Shown in pieces: positions 44,631-53,554 of a stretch of DNA of 64,000 nucleotides; the first letter of the stretch is position 1, and every line of letters begins with the position of its first letter. Under the pieces are notes generated by a model, which searched no databases, was not told where the DNA came from, and saw only the letters and a program-made list of their open reading frames with translations. The stretch is from contig CCMH01000037.1 in assembly GCA_000751595.1 (NCBI GenBank), positions 62,001 to 126,000 of the forward strand, written 5' to 3'. This stretch comes from Weeksella massiliensis (GTDB lineage: Bacteria; Bacteroidota; Bacteroidia; Flavobacteriales; Weeksellaceae). The translations under genes and the position numbers were made by a program.

Positions 44631-45431
44631 TTATGGTTGAACGAATTTTATCAGTTTTGTTTGGTTATCGATAAGATATTCTATACTCAACTCATTTCCA
44701 TTTTTATATCCAATGGTTTGATATTCTCCTTTATCGCTGATAACGGTTACCTTATAAATACCAGGTTTTGTAGAAGGCGAAAGACGCGCCACGATATTCG
44801 ATGTCGCTTCTTCTACCAATAAATAATTATCCGCAGTTACAGTTTCTAAATGATATTTTTTTCCGCCAGAAACATAAAGGTTATTTTCTTTATTAGGCGT
44901 TTCTTTTACTGGGTTTTCTTTTTGGATTTGCACAGGTTTTTCAGCCGTTTTATCTTTCTCTAAAGTAGGCGTGAGTTTGTTTTGATTAACCACTACATTT
45001 TTGGCCGAAGTACTTTTTCCACTCTGCGGAGACATTTTGTCGGTGGCATTTTTCAGTGCTTCTCGATAACCTTTTTCATAATCTTTTGTTTTCGATTTTC
45101 CTTCAAACTTCGCCAATTCAGTTTGGGCACAGTTGTAAAAATAAACTTCTAACTCATTCGATAAAAAACTGCGTACCTTTTTCACATTCGTGGTCACAGC
45201 CAAACAAGGATCCGCTTTTAGCTCTGCATCCCAAGAATCCACATCTTCCGACACCAAAGTATACGATTTATCCCGCAACAATATTTTTAGGTATTGATTG
45301 AGTTTGAATTGATTTTCTTTGAAATCAGTAAACTTTGCTGGTACAATGACATATTTATAATCGGAAACATTTTGTTGCGCTTGCACTTGCAATCCTGCAA
45401 AAAGCAATGCGAGAAGGATATTTTTCTTCAT
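44631..45431 (-). CDS. Secreted protein of unknown function
   Basis: The 266-residue product has a signal peptide ending QVQAQQ. The first part (YKYVIVPAKFTDFKENQFKL, then a strand-rich stretch with two cysteines) resembles a conserved flavobacterial exported family that I cannot name. A Lys/Thr/Pro-rich linker (about 135-185) leads to a C-terminal beta-rich domain (SGGKKYHLETVTADNYLLVE). It is transcribed just ahead of oligopeptidase B. Confidence 0.7.
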   Translation of the reverse strand: MKKNILLALLFAGLQVQAQQNVSDYKYVIVPAKFTDFKENQFKLNQYLKILLRDKSYTLVSEDVDSWDAELKADPCLAVTTNVKKVRSFLSNELEVYFYNCAQTELAKFEGKSKTKDYEKGYREALKNATDKMSPQSGKSTSAKNVVVNQNKLTPTLEKDKTAEKPVQIQKENPVKETPNKENNLYVSGGKKYHLETVTADNYLLVEEATSNIVARLSPSTKPGIYKVTVISDKGEYQTIGYKNGNELSIEYLIDNQTKLIKFVQP

Positions 45432-45616
45432 TTTTTTATGAACTATATTTCAATCAAAACTACAAAAATAATATGGATGCTTCCGAAAAAAAACTTCTCT
45501 TAGGTTTCACTTTAGATAATTTCGGTAGGATGAGCAACTTGCAGATAATTCTCTGCAGTTTCGATAAATTCTCATCATAATCCTATCAAAATAGAGATGT
45601 TTCCGAACAAAGGATG

Positions 45617-45624
45617 TACTTTTG
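45617..45624 (+). promoter_or_regulatory. -7 element (TACTTTTG) of the transaldolase-like gene
   Basis: An exact TAnnTTTG lies 24 bases before the ATG at 45649. A GGTAGGAT octamer lies about 80 bases upstream (45534). Confidence 0.55.
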
Positions 45625-45648
45625 TGCAACAATTCAACAAACAATAAC

Positions 45649-46305
45649 ATGAAATTTTTTATCGACACAGCTAATTTAGCAGAAATCAAAGAAGCACAAG
45701 ACCTTGGCGTATTAGATGGCGTAACGACCAATCCATCGTTAATGGCAAAAGAAGGAATTACAGGTGCAGAAAACATTCTTAACCATTACAAAGCAATTTG
45801 TGAGTTGGTGACCGGAGATGTTTCGGCTGAGGTTATCGCAACCGATTTCGAAGGGATGGTGAAAGAAGGAGAAGCTTTGGCTGCTCTTAATCCTCAAATC
45901 GTAGTGAAAATTCCGATGACCAAAGATGGTGTAAAAGCATGTAAATATTTCTCAGAAAAAGGAATCAAAACCAATGTTACTTTGGTCTTTTCAGTTGGGC
46001 AAGCGCTTTTGGCTGCAAAAGCTGGTGCTACTTATGTTTCTCCATTTATCGGGCGCTTAGACGATATCTCTACAGATGGATTAAATCTGATCGAAGAAAT
46101 TCGTTTGGTGTACGATAATTATCTTTTCGAAACGCAAATTTTGGCCGCTTCTGTCCGCAATACAATGCATATTGTGAACTGTGCAAAAATTGGTGCAGAT
46201 GTAATGACTGGTCCTTTATCGTCTATGTTAGGATTGTTAAAACATCCTCTTACCGACTCTGGATTGGCTCAGTTTTTAGCTGATTACGCAAAAGGAAATC
46301 AATAA
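45649..46305 (+). CDS. Fructose-6-phosphate aldolase/transaldolase (TalC-type)
   Basis: The 218-residue enzyme belongs to the small transaldolase group. It starts [16 protein letters not shown]; the Schiff-base Lys is in [10 protein letters not shown] and is followed by [32 protein letters not shown] and [11 protein letters not shown]. It acts in the non-oxidative pentose phosphate pathway or as an aldolase; the two activities cannot be separated confidently from sequence. I chose ATG 45649 because a GTG at 45622 adds nine unrelated residues that overlap the promoter. Confidence 0.93.
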   Translation: MKFFIDTANLAEIKEAQDLGVLDGVTTNPSLMAKEGITGAENILNHYKAICELVTGDVSAEVIATDFEGMVKEGEALAALNPQIVVKIPMTKDGVKACKYFSEKGIKTNVTLVFSVGQALLAAKAGATYVSPFIGRLDDISTDGLNLIEEIRLVYDNYLFETQILAASVRNTMHIVNCAKIGADVMTGPLSSMLGLLKHPLTDSGLAQFLADYAKGNQ

Positions 46306-46341
46306 AAAAGTTTACATTTTTTTGATGTAATAGAATAGGAG

Positions 46342-46377
46342 TCTGACTTTCTCTTGCTGAGAGAGTCAGATTTTTTT
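46342..46377 (+). terminator. Terminator after the transaldolase-like gene
   Basis: A 12-bp stem, TCTGACTTTCTC with GAGAGAGTCAGA (one G-T pair), is followed by seven Ts. Confidence 0.95.
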
Positions 46378-46404
46378 AGTAATTTACTTCCTGAAAAGAA
46401 CAAC

Positions 46405-46812
46405 ATGTTATCTAAAAAAACAAAATATGGATTGAAGGCTTTGGCCTACCTTGCGAGAAATGCGAATCGTGGTCCAATCATGATTGGACAAATTGCTGAA
46501 GAAGAAAAAATTCCTAAAAAATTTTTAGAATCGATCTTGTTAGAATTAAAACCTCATGGATTTTTAGGTTCAAAACCCGGAAAAGGTGGTGGTTACTTCC
46601 TACAAAAAGACCCGAAAGAAATTACCTTGGCTTGGCTTTTTCGTCAACTCGATGGACCCATTGCGCTTTTGCCTTGCGTTAGCCTCAATTATTATCAGAA
46701 ATGCGACGATTGTGTTAGCGAAGAAATTTGCACTTTGAACCGAGAAATGATCAAAGTGCGCGACAAAACCGTTGCCTATTTAGAGAGTAGAACTCTTGCC
46801 GATCTTATCTGA
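46405..46812 (+). CDS. Rrf2-family transcriptional regulator with four cysteines
   Basis: The 135-residue protein has an N-terminal winged helix (SKKTKYGLKALAYLARNA, IPKKFLESILLELKPHGFL, GKGGGYFL). Four cysteines (91, 100, 103, 109) may bind an Fe-S cluster, as in IscR or NsrR. It could sense iron, redox or nitric oxide; the spacing does not decide. I start at ATG 46405: an upstream GTG at 46354 lies inside the preceding terminator hairpin. It converges on a HAD phosphatase gene only five bases away. Confidence 0.9.
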   Translation: MLSKKTKYGLKALAYLARNANRGPIMIGQIAEEEKIPKKFLESILLELKPHGFLGSKPGKGGGYFLQKDPKEITLAWLFRQLDGPIALLPCVSLNYYQKCDDCVSEEICTLNREMIKVRDKTVAYLESRTLADLI

Positions 46813-46817
46813 TTTTA

Positions 46818-47618
46818 TTAATCCAATAAAGATTTCAACACTTCGACAACAGCAAAATCGTTGTTATTTCCGGTTTGGAAACGAGCAACTTCTTTTACCT
46901 GCGGATGCGCATTTGCCATTGCATAACTATAATAGGCCTCTTGCAACATTTCTACATCATTCAGATAATCGCCAAAAACAATGGTTTCTTCAGGCGAAAT
47001 TCCTAATTTTTGTTGCAGATTTCTCAACGCTTTTCCTTTATTGGTATGTTCGTTCATTACATCTACCCAATATTTTCCGGAAACTACCACCTTCAGACCT
47101 TCGTGGTCAAGGTGCTTCAGTGCCGGGTACAAATGTTTTTCTGCATTTTTCGGATGATGAACCGCAACCTTGATAATTTGATCTTCGGTAAGATGATCCA
47201 ACACATCGTCCACCAAAAGGTTTTGATAATAAAAATTCTGAAACAAATCGGTAAATGCAGTGTCTTTGCTTTCTACAAAGGCATGTTGCGTACCACAAAT
47301 TACTGCGTTTGCTTGCGGAATTTCTCGGGTTAGTTGTACAATTTCTTTTACCCTTTCGATAGGCATTGCATCGATAAAAAGAACTTTGTTTTGATAGGTT
47401 ACATAACTTCCGTTTTCGGCAATGAAACCAATTTCTTCTTGGATCGGACGGAAATAATGCAACAAGCTGTAATATTGACGCCCACTTGCAGGAACGAATA
47501 AAATACCTTGATCACGCAATTTCCGATAAACCTCGAAAAACTCTGGATGCAATTGGTGTTGATCATTCAACAATGTTCCATCCATATCGCTAACAACTAA
47601 TTTTATTTTCCCTTTCAT
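46818..47618 (-). CDS. Cof-type HAD-IIB phosphatase
   Basis: A cytosolic HAD-superfamily hydrolase of 266 residues. The nucleophile motif is SDMDGTLL (Asp11), motif II is PASGRQY, and the C-terminal acidic motif is VFGDYLNDVEML. The large type IIB cap lies between about 80 and 190. Family members dephosphorylate sugar phosphates or flavin and PLP phosphates; the substrate here is unknown. It lies downstream of the terC gene but is separated by a terminator. Confidence 0.92.
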   Translation of the reverse strand: MKGKIKLVVSDMDGTLLNDQHQLHPEFFEVYRKLRDQGILFVPASGRQYYSLLHYFRPIQEEIGFIAENGSYVTYQNKVLFIDAMPIERVKEIVQLTREIPQANAVICGTQHAFVESKDTAFTDLFQNFYYQNLLVDDVLDHLTEDQIIKVAVHHPKNAEKHLYPALKHLDHEGLKVVVSGKYWVDVMNEHTNKGKALRNLQQKLGISPEETIVFGDYLNDVEMLQEAYYSYAMANAHPQVKEVARFQTGNNNDFAVVEVLKSLLD

Positions 47619-47632
47619 AATTTTTTTGGTAT

Positions 47633-47661
47633 AAAAAAAGACCTCGTTTCAGAGGTCTTTC
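47633..47661 (-). terminator. Terminator of the terC-like gene
   Basis: The stem AAAGACCTC/GAGGTCTTT carries a T run on the minus strand. It separates the terC-like gene from the HAD phosphatase gene. Confidence 0.88.
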
Positions 47662-47663
47662 GG

Positions 47664-48464
47664 TTATGATTTTGTATTGTCTTCTGGCGTATTGATATTG
47701 CGTAATTCGACCGGATTTCGGTTGTTTTTCTTCATACGTAAATTCAAAAACTCCACTAACATAGAAAAGCCCATTGCAAAATATATATATCCTTTCGAAA
47801 TGTGCTGATCGAAGCCTTCTGCAAGCAAAGATACACCAATTAGCAATAAGAAAGATAGAGCAAGCATTTTTACGGTAGGATGATTGTTAACAAAGTTGCT
47901 AATTCCGGTTGCAGAAACCATCATCACCAAAACAGCAATAATTACTGCAGCAATCATGACCTCGATATGTTCGGCCATACCAACTGCTGTTATCACCGAA
48001 TCGAGTGAAAAGACAAGATCGAGAATAAGGATTTGTACAATTGTACCGGCAAAAGAATGCACTTTGATATTGGTTGCTTCTTCGACATCGCCCTCTAATT
48101 TGTGGTGAATTTCTACGGTCGATTTGTAAATCAAGAATAATCCTCCTATCAATAAAATTAAATCTCTTCCCGAAATCGATAAGTTATCCAAAATATCAGG
48201 ATTATCGATGCCAATCATCGTTCCTAAATTGAACAAAGGCGCAGTAAGAGTCATTACCCAAGAAAGAGAAAATAAGAGTAAAACCCGTGTTATCATCGCA
48301 AGGGCAAGTCCTAATTGTTGTGCTTTTTTCTGTTGATGTTCGGGTAATTTGCCAGACAAGATCGAGATAAAAACGATATTGTCTATTCCTAAGACAATCT
48401 CTAAAAGTGTTAAGGTTCCGAGCGCTATTAGTCCGTCGGCGGTTAAAAAAACGGTTAAATCCAT
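47664..48464 (-). CDS. TerC-family integral membrane protein
   Basis: The 266-residue protein has about seven membrane helices. The TerC signature is visible in LLEIVLGIDNIVFISILS and in the later LILDLVFSLDSVITAVGMA, whose acidic residues are thought to bind metal. TerC relatives (MeeF/Alx type) export Mn2+ or support metal loading of exported proteins; tellurite resistance itself is not implied. A GGTAGGAT octamer lies in the coding sequence (47874). Confidence 0.92.
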   Translation of the reverse strand: MDLTVFLTADGLIALGTLTLLEIVLGIDNIVFISILSGKLPEHQQKKAQQLGLALAMITRVLLLFSLSWVMTLTAPLFNLGTMIGIDNPDILDNLSISGRDLILLIGGLFLIYKSTVEIHHKLEGDVEEATNIKVHSFAGTIVQILILDLVFSLDSVITAVGMAEHIEVMIAAVIIAVLVMMVSATGISNFVNNHPTVKMLALSFLLLIGVSLLAEGFDQHISKGYIYFAMGFSMLVEFLNLRMKKNNRNPVELRNINTPEDNTKS

Positions 48465-48572
48465 GAATGTTTATCTAGAAAGCGAAAATATTAAAAATAT
48501 CAAACCAATATTTTTTTTAAAGTTAATTTTTTTTAAAATTTTTATTCGAATCCAAACCTCAAAAAAACCTCT

Positions 48573-48580
48573 TACTTTTG
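48573..48580 (+). promoter_or_regulatory. -7 element (TACTTTTG) of the EamA transporter gene
   Basis: An exact TAnnTTTG lies 14 bases before the start codon, so the mRNA leader would be very short. Confidence 0.55.
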
Positions 48581-48594
48581 CACAAAAATAAAGC

Positions 48595-49500
48595 ATGTTT
48601 TCTAATGTACAATTGCGGTTGCAATTCTTGATTTTGCTGTGGGGTTTTACCGGAATTTTCGGGAAACTAATAACTCTTTCTGCTTTGCCAATCGTGTGGT
48701 ACAGAACCGGAGTTGCTGCTTTGGCTATTTTTCTTTATCTGCGATTGAAAGGTGTGAAAATCAATGTTTCTAAACCTCAACTGTTTCAGTTTTTAGGCAT
48801 CGGTTTTATCATCGCTTTGCATTGGTTTACCTTTTATTGGTCGATAAAAGTGTCCAATGTTTCGGTTGCCCTAAGTACTTTGTCGATGGGTGCTTTGTTT
48901 ACATCTTTTCTCGAACCTCTTTTTTTTAGACGAAAAATAGATCTCCAAGAAGTGATTATCGCTGTTGTGGTAAGTGCTTGCGTAATGATGATTTTTCGTG
49001 CAAGTCCGCAATATGCTTTAGGAATTGGACTTGGGATTCTGTGTAGTTTTTTGTCGGCTCTGTTTTCGGTGCTCAATGCGAAAGTGCAAAAAGGGAGCAA
49101 TCCGATGAATATTACATTGGTCGAAATGTTTGGAGGTTTTATTTGTATAAATTTATTGATGCTGTTTGTTCAGCCCGAAGGCTTTGCAGAAGTATTTACG
49201 GTCGATTGGATAAATTTTGGATGGTTGATTTTATTAGGCGTAGTTTTTACGGCTTTTGCACAAATAGAAATGGTTGCATTACTAAAACATGTTAGTCCTT
49301 ATACGATGTTGTTGAATGTGAATCTAGAACCGGTTTACGGAATAATTTTAGCGTATTTGATTTTCGGACAATCCGAACAAATGTCGAGTACATTTTATAT
49401 TGCAACAGGTGTAATGATCGTAGCAATTATTGTCAACGGATTGGTGAAACAACGAAGAATAAGAAAGTTAAAAACTGCTGCAAAGAATTCGTTAAAATAA
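48595..49500 (+). CDS. EamA/DMT-family transporter
   Basis: The 301-residue protein has ten predicted membrane helices in two EamA repeats, starting with LQFLILLWGFTGIFGKLI and with a second repeat from about residue 140. The conserved ALHWFTFYWSIKVSNVSVA and LNVNLEPVYGIILAYLIFG segments fit drug/metabolite transporters. The substrate is unknown. A basic C-terminal tail is probably cytosolic. It is transcribed alone. Confidence 0.9.
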   Translation: MFSNVQLRLQFLILLWGFTGIFGKLITLSALPIVWYRTGVAALAIFLYLRLKGVKINVSKPQLFQFLGIGFIIALHWFTFYWSIKVSNVSVALSTLSMGALFTSFLEPLFFRRKIDLQEVIIAVVVSACVMMIFRASPQYALGIGLGILCSFLSALFSVLNAKVQKGSNPMNITLVEMFGGFICINLLMLFVQPEGFAEVFTVDWINFGWLILLGVVFTAFAQIEMVALLKHVSPYTMLLNVNLEPVYGIILAYLIFGQSEQMSSTFYIATGVMIVAIIVNGLVKQRRIRKLKTAAKNSLK

Positions 49501-49608
49501 ACAATCAAATTTTCGGATCGATTTTATCCTACCAAAATCTAAAAGAATCAAAACATGAAACTGTTTTATGATTTTGATTAAAATAAGTGTTAAAATTTAT
49601 CGATTAGA

Positions 49609-49642
49609 TTGCTTTCTGCCCCGATAAAATCTCTTAACTTTG
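49609..49642 (+). promoter_or_regulatory. Promoter of the fabH gene
   Basis: TTG (49609-49611) and TAACTTTG (49635-49642) with 23 bases between. The start codon follows 28 bases later. A reversed GGTAGGAT octamer lies about 80 bases upstream (49526). Confidence 0.6.
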
Positions 49643-49670
49643 TCGCGTAGTAACGCATTAGCATTAGGAA

Positions 49671-50684
49671 ATGATCAAATCAAGAATAACAGGAGTTGGC
49701 CATTACGTGCCAGAAAGAGTCGTAACCAACGACGATTTAGCTCAACTTATGACCACCAATGACGAGTGGATTACCGAACGTACCGGAATTAGAGAACGCC
49801 GTCATGTGGAACCTAACAAAGGAATTTCTTCGACAGATTTAGGAGTTGTCGCCGCTAAAAATGCTTTGGCCGACGCAAATCTGACTTCGAAAGATATCGA
49901 TTTTATAATTTTTGCTACCCTTTCGCCCGATTATTATTTCCCAGGAAATGGTGTTTTGGTGCAAAGAGAATTAGGGTGCGACACAATAGGCGCTATGGAT
50001 ATCCGTAACCAATGTTCAGGATTTATTTATGCCCTTGCAACAGCCAACGCTTTTGTACAGACAGGTCAGTATAAAAATATTTTGGTGATAGGAGCCGAAG
50101 TTCATTCGTTTGGTTTGGATTTTTCTGACGACGGAAGAAATGTTTCGGTGATTTTTGGGGATGGAGCAGGAGCTGTTATTTTATCAGCTAGTGATGATCC
50201 GAACCGAGGAATTCTCAATACCAATATGCATTCTGAAGGTGAATTTGCAGAAGAATTAGCTGTGCTTTTTCCAGGAACTAAATTCGGATGGAGTGATGTT
50301 TTGTTGGATGAAAATCATCCCTTGACCAAAAAAGAAATTTATCCGTACATGAATGGGAATTATGTTTTCAAACATGCGGTTACTCGTTTTCCAGAGTCGA
50401 TAGAAGAAGCACTAAAAGCCGCCCATAAAACCCCAGAAGAATTAGATCTTTTTATTCCACATCAAGCCAATTTGCGAATTGCACAATTCGTGCAAAAACA
50501 GTTGAATCTCCCAGATGAAAAAGTCTTCAACAATATCCAGAAATACGGAAATACAACTGCCGCCTCTATTCCGATTGCCCTAAGCGAAGCCAAGCAAGCT
50601 GGCAAGATAAAAGAAGGAGATTTGGTCTTGTTAACTGCTTTCGGGAGTGGATTCACGTGGGGTTCTGTGTTAATGAATTGGTAA
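49671..50684 (+). CDS. fabH: 3-oxoacyl-ACP synthase III
   Basis: The condensing enzyme that starts fatty acid synthesis from acyl-CoA and malonyl-ACP. The thiolase-fold triad is present: Cys115 in IRNQCSGF, His in PHQANLRI and Asn in YGNTTAAS. The 337 residues and the start RITGVGHYVPERVVTN are typical. It is preceded by its own promoter. Flavobacteria often carry several FabH paralogs, so this may be one of a set; the acyl preference is not readable. Confidence 0.94.
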   Translation: MIKSRITGVGHYVPERVVTNDDLAQLMTTNDEWITERTGIRERRHVEPNKGISSTDLGVVAAKNALADANLTSKDIDFIIFATLSPDYYFPGNGVLVQRELGCDTIGAMDIRNQCSGFIYALATANAFVQTGQYKNILVIGAEVHSFGLDFSDDGRNVSVIFGDGAGAVILSASDDPNRGILNTNMHSEGEFAEELAVLFPGTKFGWSDVLLDENHPLTKKEIYPYMNGNYVFKHAVTRFPESIEEALKAAHKTPEELDLFIPHQANLRIAQFVQKQLNLPDEKVFNNIQKYGNTTAASIPIALSEAKQAGKIKEGDLVLLTAFGSGFTWGSVLMNW

Positions 50685-50789
50685 ATCTTTATCAATTCGA
50701 TCAATTAATTTAGGTAGGATAGGATAAAAATCTATCTAAAAACGATATATTTGTTTGATAATCATTAAATCGAAAAAAAATAATTAGAT

Positions 50790-52190
50790 ATGAGTTCGTA
50801 TGATATTGCCGTTATCGGTGCCGGACCTGGAGGATATGTAGCAGCGATTCGTGCTGCGCAACTGGGTTTCAAAACTGCAATCGTAGAAAAAGAAAGTTTA
50901 GGAGGTACCTGTCTCAACGTTGGCTGTATTCCATCTAAAGCATTGTTAGATTCTTCGCATCATTTTTACGATGCGAAAACCCATTTCAAAGAACATGGAA
51001 TCGATATCAATGCTCCGAAAGTAAACATGAAACAAATGATCGCGCGTAAAGCAGACGTTGTGAATGTGAATGTTTCGGGGATCAAATACCTCATGGATAA
51101 AAATAAAATCGATGTCTATTATGGTACAGGTGCATTTAAAGATGCTACCCATATTACCGTAACCGATGCAGAAGGAAAGACTCAAGAAATCGAAGCGAAA
51201 AATACCATTATCGCAACGGGATCTGTACCTTCAGAATTACCATTTGCCAAAACAGATGGGAAAAGAATTATTACTTCTACCGAAGCTTTAGAATTAACTG
51301 CTGTACCAAAACATTTAATCGTTATTGGAGGTGGAGTAATCGGTCTAGAATTAGGTTCAGTTTACTTACGTTTAGGAGCTGAGGTTTCTGTGGTAGAATA
51401 TGCAGACCGTATTATCCCAGGAATGGATGGCGCTTTATCGAAAGAGTTGACCAAAGTTCTCAAAAAACAAGGAATGAAGTTTTATACCTCAACCAAAGTC
51501 ACTTCTGTCGAAGCTAAAGGAACGAAAGTTACCTTGAAAGCAGAAGACAAAAAAGGACAAGAAGTTGTGCTAGAAGGAGATTATGCATTGGTTGCTGTAG
51601 GTCGTAGAGCTTTCACAGGATCGTTAGGATTAGAAAATGTAGGTGTTGAAGTAGATGAGCGTGGACGTGTAAAAACCAACGAACATTTGCAAACCAACAT
51701 CCCGAACATTTATGCAATTGGTGACGTTGTTGCCGGTGCAATGTTAGCGCACAAAGCAGAAGAAGAGGGAGTTTTGGTAGTAGAACAATTGGCTGGTCAG
51801 AAACCACACATCAATTATAACCTTATTCCTGGTGTAGTTTACACATGGCCAGAAGTAGCAGGTGTTGGTAAAACTGAAGAGCAATTAAAAGAAGAGGGAG
51901 TAGAATACAAAGTTGGTTCTTTCCCATTCAAAGCTTTAGGGCGTGCTCGTGCCTCAATGGATACCGATGGTTTTGCGAAAATTTTAGCCGATAAAAATAC
52001 AGACGAAATTTTAGGAATGCACATTATTGGTGCCCGTGCTGCTGACCTTATTGCAGAAGGTGTTGTAGCCATGGAATACCGTGCATCGGCTGAAGATGTA
52101 GCGCGTATGTCGCATGCTCACCCGACTTTTGCAGAAGCGATTAAAGAAGCTGCATTAGCCGCAACCGATAACCGAGCAATCCATTCTTAA
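50790..52190 (+). CDS. Dihydrolipoyl dehydrogenase (second copy)
   Basis: FAD binding is at GAGPGGYVAAIRAAQ, the redox disulfide at GGTCLNVGCIPSK (Cys41 and Cys46), the NAD site at VIGGGVIGLELGSVY and the C-terminal His-Glu in SHAHPTFAEA. The 466-residue form resembles E3 of 2-oxoglutarate dehydrogenase or glycine cleavage. It differs from the first copy at 28373 in its disulfide motif (LNVGCIPS against LNWGCIPT). It is monocistronic with a strong terminator. Confidence 0.96.
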   Translation: MSSYDIAVIGAGPGGYVAAIRAAQLGFKTAIVEKESLGGTCLNVGCIPSKALLDSSHHFYDAKTHFKEHGIDINAPKVNMKQMIARKADVVNVNVSGIKYLMDKNKIDVYYGTGAFKDATHITVTDAEGKTQEIEAKNTIIATGSVPSELPFAKTDGKRIITSTEALELTAVPKHLIVIGGGVIGLELGSVYLRLGAEVSVVEYADRIIPGMDGALSKELTKVLKKQGMKFYTSTKVTSVEAKGTKVTLKAEDKKGQEVVLEGDYALVAVGRRAFTGSLGLENVGVEVDERGRVKTNEHLQTNIPNIYAIGDVVAGAMLAHKAEEEGVLVVEQLAGQKPHINYNLIPGVVYTWPEVAGVGKTEEQLKEEGVEYKVGSFPFKALGRARASMDTDGFAKILADKNTDEILGMHIIGARAADLIAEGVVAMEYRASAEDVARMSHAHPTFAEAIKEAALAATDNRAIHS

Positions 52191-52227
52191 TAAAAAATCC
52201 GAAAAGAATATTTTTCAGTTATAGAAT

Positions 52228-52260
52228 AAAAACCGTCCTATTATTTAGGACGGTTTTTTT
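52228..52260 (+). terminator. Terminator after the second lpd
   Basis: AAAACCGTCCTA pairs with TAGGACGGTTTT, followed by Ts. Confidence 0.93.
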
Positions 52261-52302
52261 GGTTTAAATGTTTCGGTAGGATAAAATATAGAAATCTTCA
52301 AT

Positions 52303-52310
52303 TATCTTTG
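52303..52310 (+). promoter_or_regulatory. -7 element (TATCTTTG) with an octamer in the -33 region
   Basis: An exact TAnnTTTG lies 16 bases before the lipoprotein start. GGTAGGAT (52275-52282) ends 20 bases upstream, where a -33 box would sit, and a near-copy (TGTAGGAT) overlaps the end of the -7 box. Confidence 0.55.
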
Positions 52311-52326
52311 TAGGATAAAATGCAAA

Positions 52327-52764
52327 ATGAAGAAGATGAAAAAAATAACATTGCTAAGTTTGATGACTATCGGAGCGCTTTTTTCTTACAGCTGTTCCCT
52401 TGATGATGTAGAAAATGAAAAAGTAGAATTGGTTTATTTAGCAACCGATGCTGTAGAAGTAGATACTATTCTTCCGGTAAATAAAAACACCAAACTCAAA
52501 ACTCATTTTACCCTTCGAAACGAAGATTATCGCTTTTTCGGTTACCGTGAACTAAGCAATAGAAATGATACCATCGATATTGTTCTCATTGCTCAACATC
52601 GTTACATCAATCCAACAAAACCCGATAATCCGAAAACCCAAGTAGAAACAATGAACTTTATTGCTCCGCATTCTGGGAAATTTGTTCTTCGTTTTTGGCA
52701 AAATACCGATGAAAATAATCAGATGTATTTCATCGAAAAAGTAATCGATATCCCACAAAATTAA
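52327..52764 (+). CDS. Small lipoprotein, function unknown
   Basis: The 145-residue product has a basic start (MKKMKKITLL) and a lipobox SYSC with Cys23. The mature part is beta-rich, with no known catalytic motif (for example KLKTHFTLRNEDYRFFGY and NFIAPHSGKFVLRFW). An ATG at 52336 is an alternative start that keeps the lipobox. It is a lone gene with a nearby promoter and no terminator seen before truC. Confidence 0.72.
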   Translation: MKKMKKITLLSLMTIGALFSYSCSLDDVENEKVELVYLATDAVEVDTILPVNKNTKLKTHFTLRNEDYRFFGYRELSNRNDTIDIVLIAQHRYINPTKPDNPKTQVETMNFIAPHSGKFVLRFWQNTDENNQMYFIEKVIDIPQN

Positions 52765-52845
52765 GAATCACAATTCTATAAAATCTAAAAATGGCTAAAC
52801 GGGGACAAATAAAAAAATGATAATCAATTTCTTTATTTTAGCGGT

Positions 52846-53544
52846 ATGATAGAGATTTTATACCAAGATTCACGTTTAGTCGCCATCCACAAGCCACCCG
52901 GTTTGTTGGTTCATCGCTCGTATTATGCACGCGATGTGAAACAATTTGCGGTTCAAGAGTTGAGAAATTTTTTAGGCGGACAGCATGTTTATCCTATCCA
53001 TCGATTAGATAGAAAAACTGCCGGCGTTCTTTTGTTCGCTTTAGACAAAGAAATGCTAAGTCTGATGAATGAAGTTTTCAACTCTCGTGCCGTAACCAAA
53101 GAATATTGGGCAATTGTAAGAGGCTATACAGAACAAGAAAATCTCATCGATTATCCACTGACCAACGATGATGGCGTGAAACAAGAGGCCAAAACTTTTT
53201 ACCAAACTCTACAACATGCCGAGATTGATTTGCCTTTTGGTAAACACACTACTTCGCGTTATTCCTTGGTGAAAGCTTTGCCAGAAACCGGTAGAATGCA
53301 TCAATTACGGAAACATTTACGGCATATTGCACATCCTATTCTCGGGAGTCGTCCGCACGGATGCAACAAGCAAAACAAATTATGGTTAGAGACTTTTCAG
53401 CTCGAGCAGATGATGCTTTTGGCAAGAAGTTTAACGTTTGTTCATCCCGAAACTCAAGAAAATATTTGTATCAAAGCGAATCCAACCGCAGAATTTTTAC
53501 GCGTTTGCGAAATCTTGAAAATAAACTTGACCAATTTTTTATAA
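52846..53544 (+). CDS. truC: tRNA pseudouridine synthase C
   Basis: The RluA-family enzyme converts U65 in the acceptor arm of some tRNAs to pseudouridine. The catalytic Asp55 is in HRLDRKTAGVLL; the start EILYQDSRLVAIHKPPGLLV and PLTNDDG closely match E. coli TruC, as do GRMHQLRKHLRHIAHPI and the spacing. The 232 residues are a family-typical length. It is followed ten bases later by tilS, another tRNA modification gene. Confidence 0.92.
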   Translation: MIEILYQDSRLVAIHKPPGLLVHRSYYARDVKQFAVQELRNFLGGQHVYPIHRLDRKTAGVLLFALDKEMLSLMNEVFNSRAVTKEYWAIVRGYTEQENLIDYPLTNDDGVKQEAKTFYQTLQHAEIDLPFGKHTTSRYSLVKALPETGRMHQLRKHLRHIAHPILGSRPHGCNKQNKLWLETFQLEQMMLLARSLTFVHPETQENICIKANPTAEFLRVCEILKINLTNFL

Positions 53545-53549
53545 CTTTG
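53542..53549 (+). promoter_or_regulatory. -7 element (TAACTTTG) overlapping the truC end and an octamer
   Basis: An exact TAnnTTTG spans the truC stop and ends five bases before the tilS ATG at 53555. Its last G is the first base of GGTAGGAT (53549-53556), and the octamer's AT begins the start codon. A tilS mRNA from here would be leaderless. Confidence 0.5.
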
Positions 53550-53554
53550 GTAGG

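Noticed and set aside
45622-45648. GTG start extending the transaldolase-like protein
   Set aside because: It overlaps the -7 element and adds residues absent from the family; ATG 45649 fits the family N-terminus.
46354-46404. Upstream start for the Rrf2 regulator
   Set aside because: It lies inside the stem of a strong terminator; ATG 46405 gives the usual Rrf2 N-terminus.
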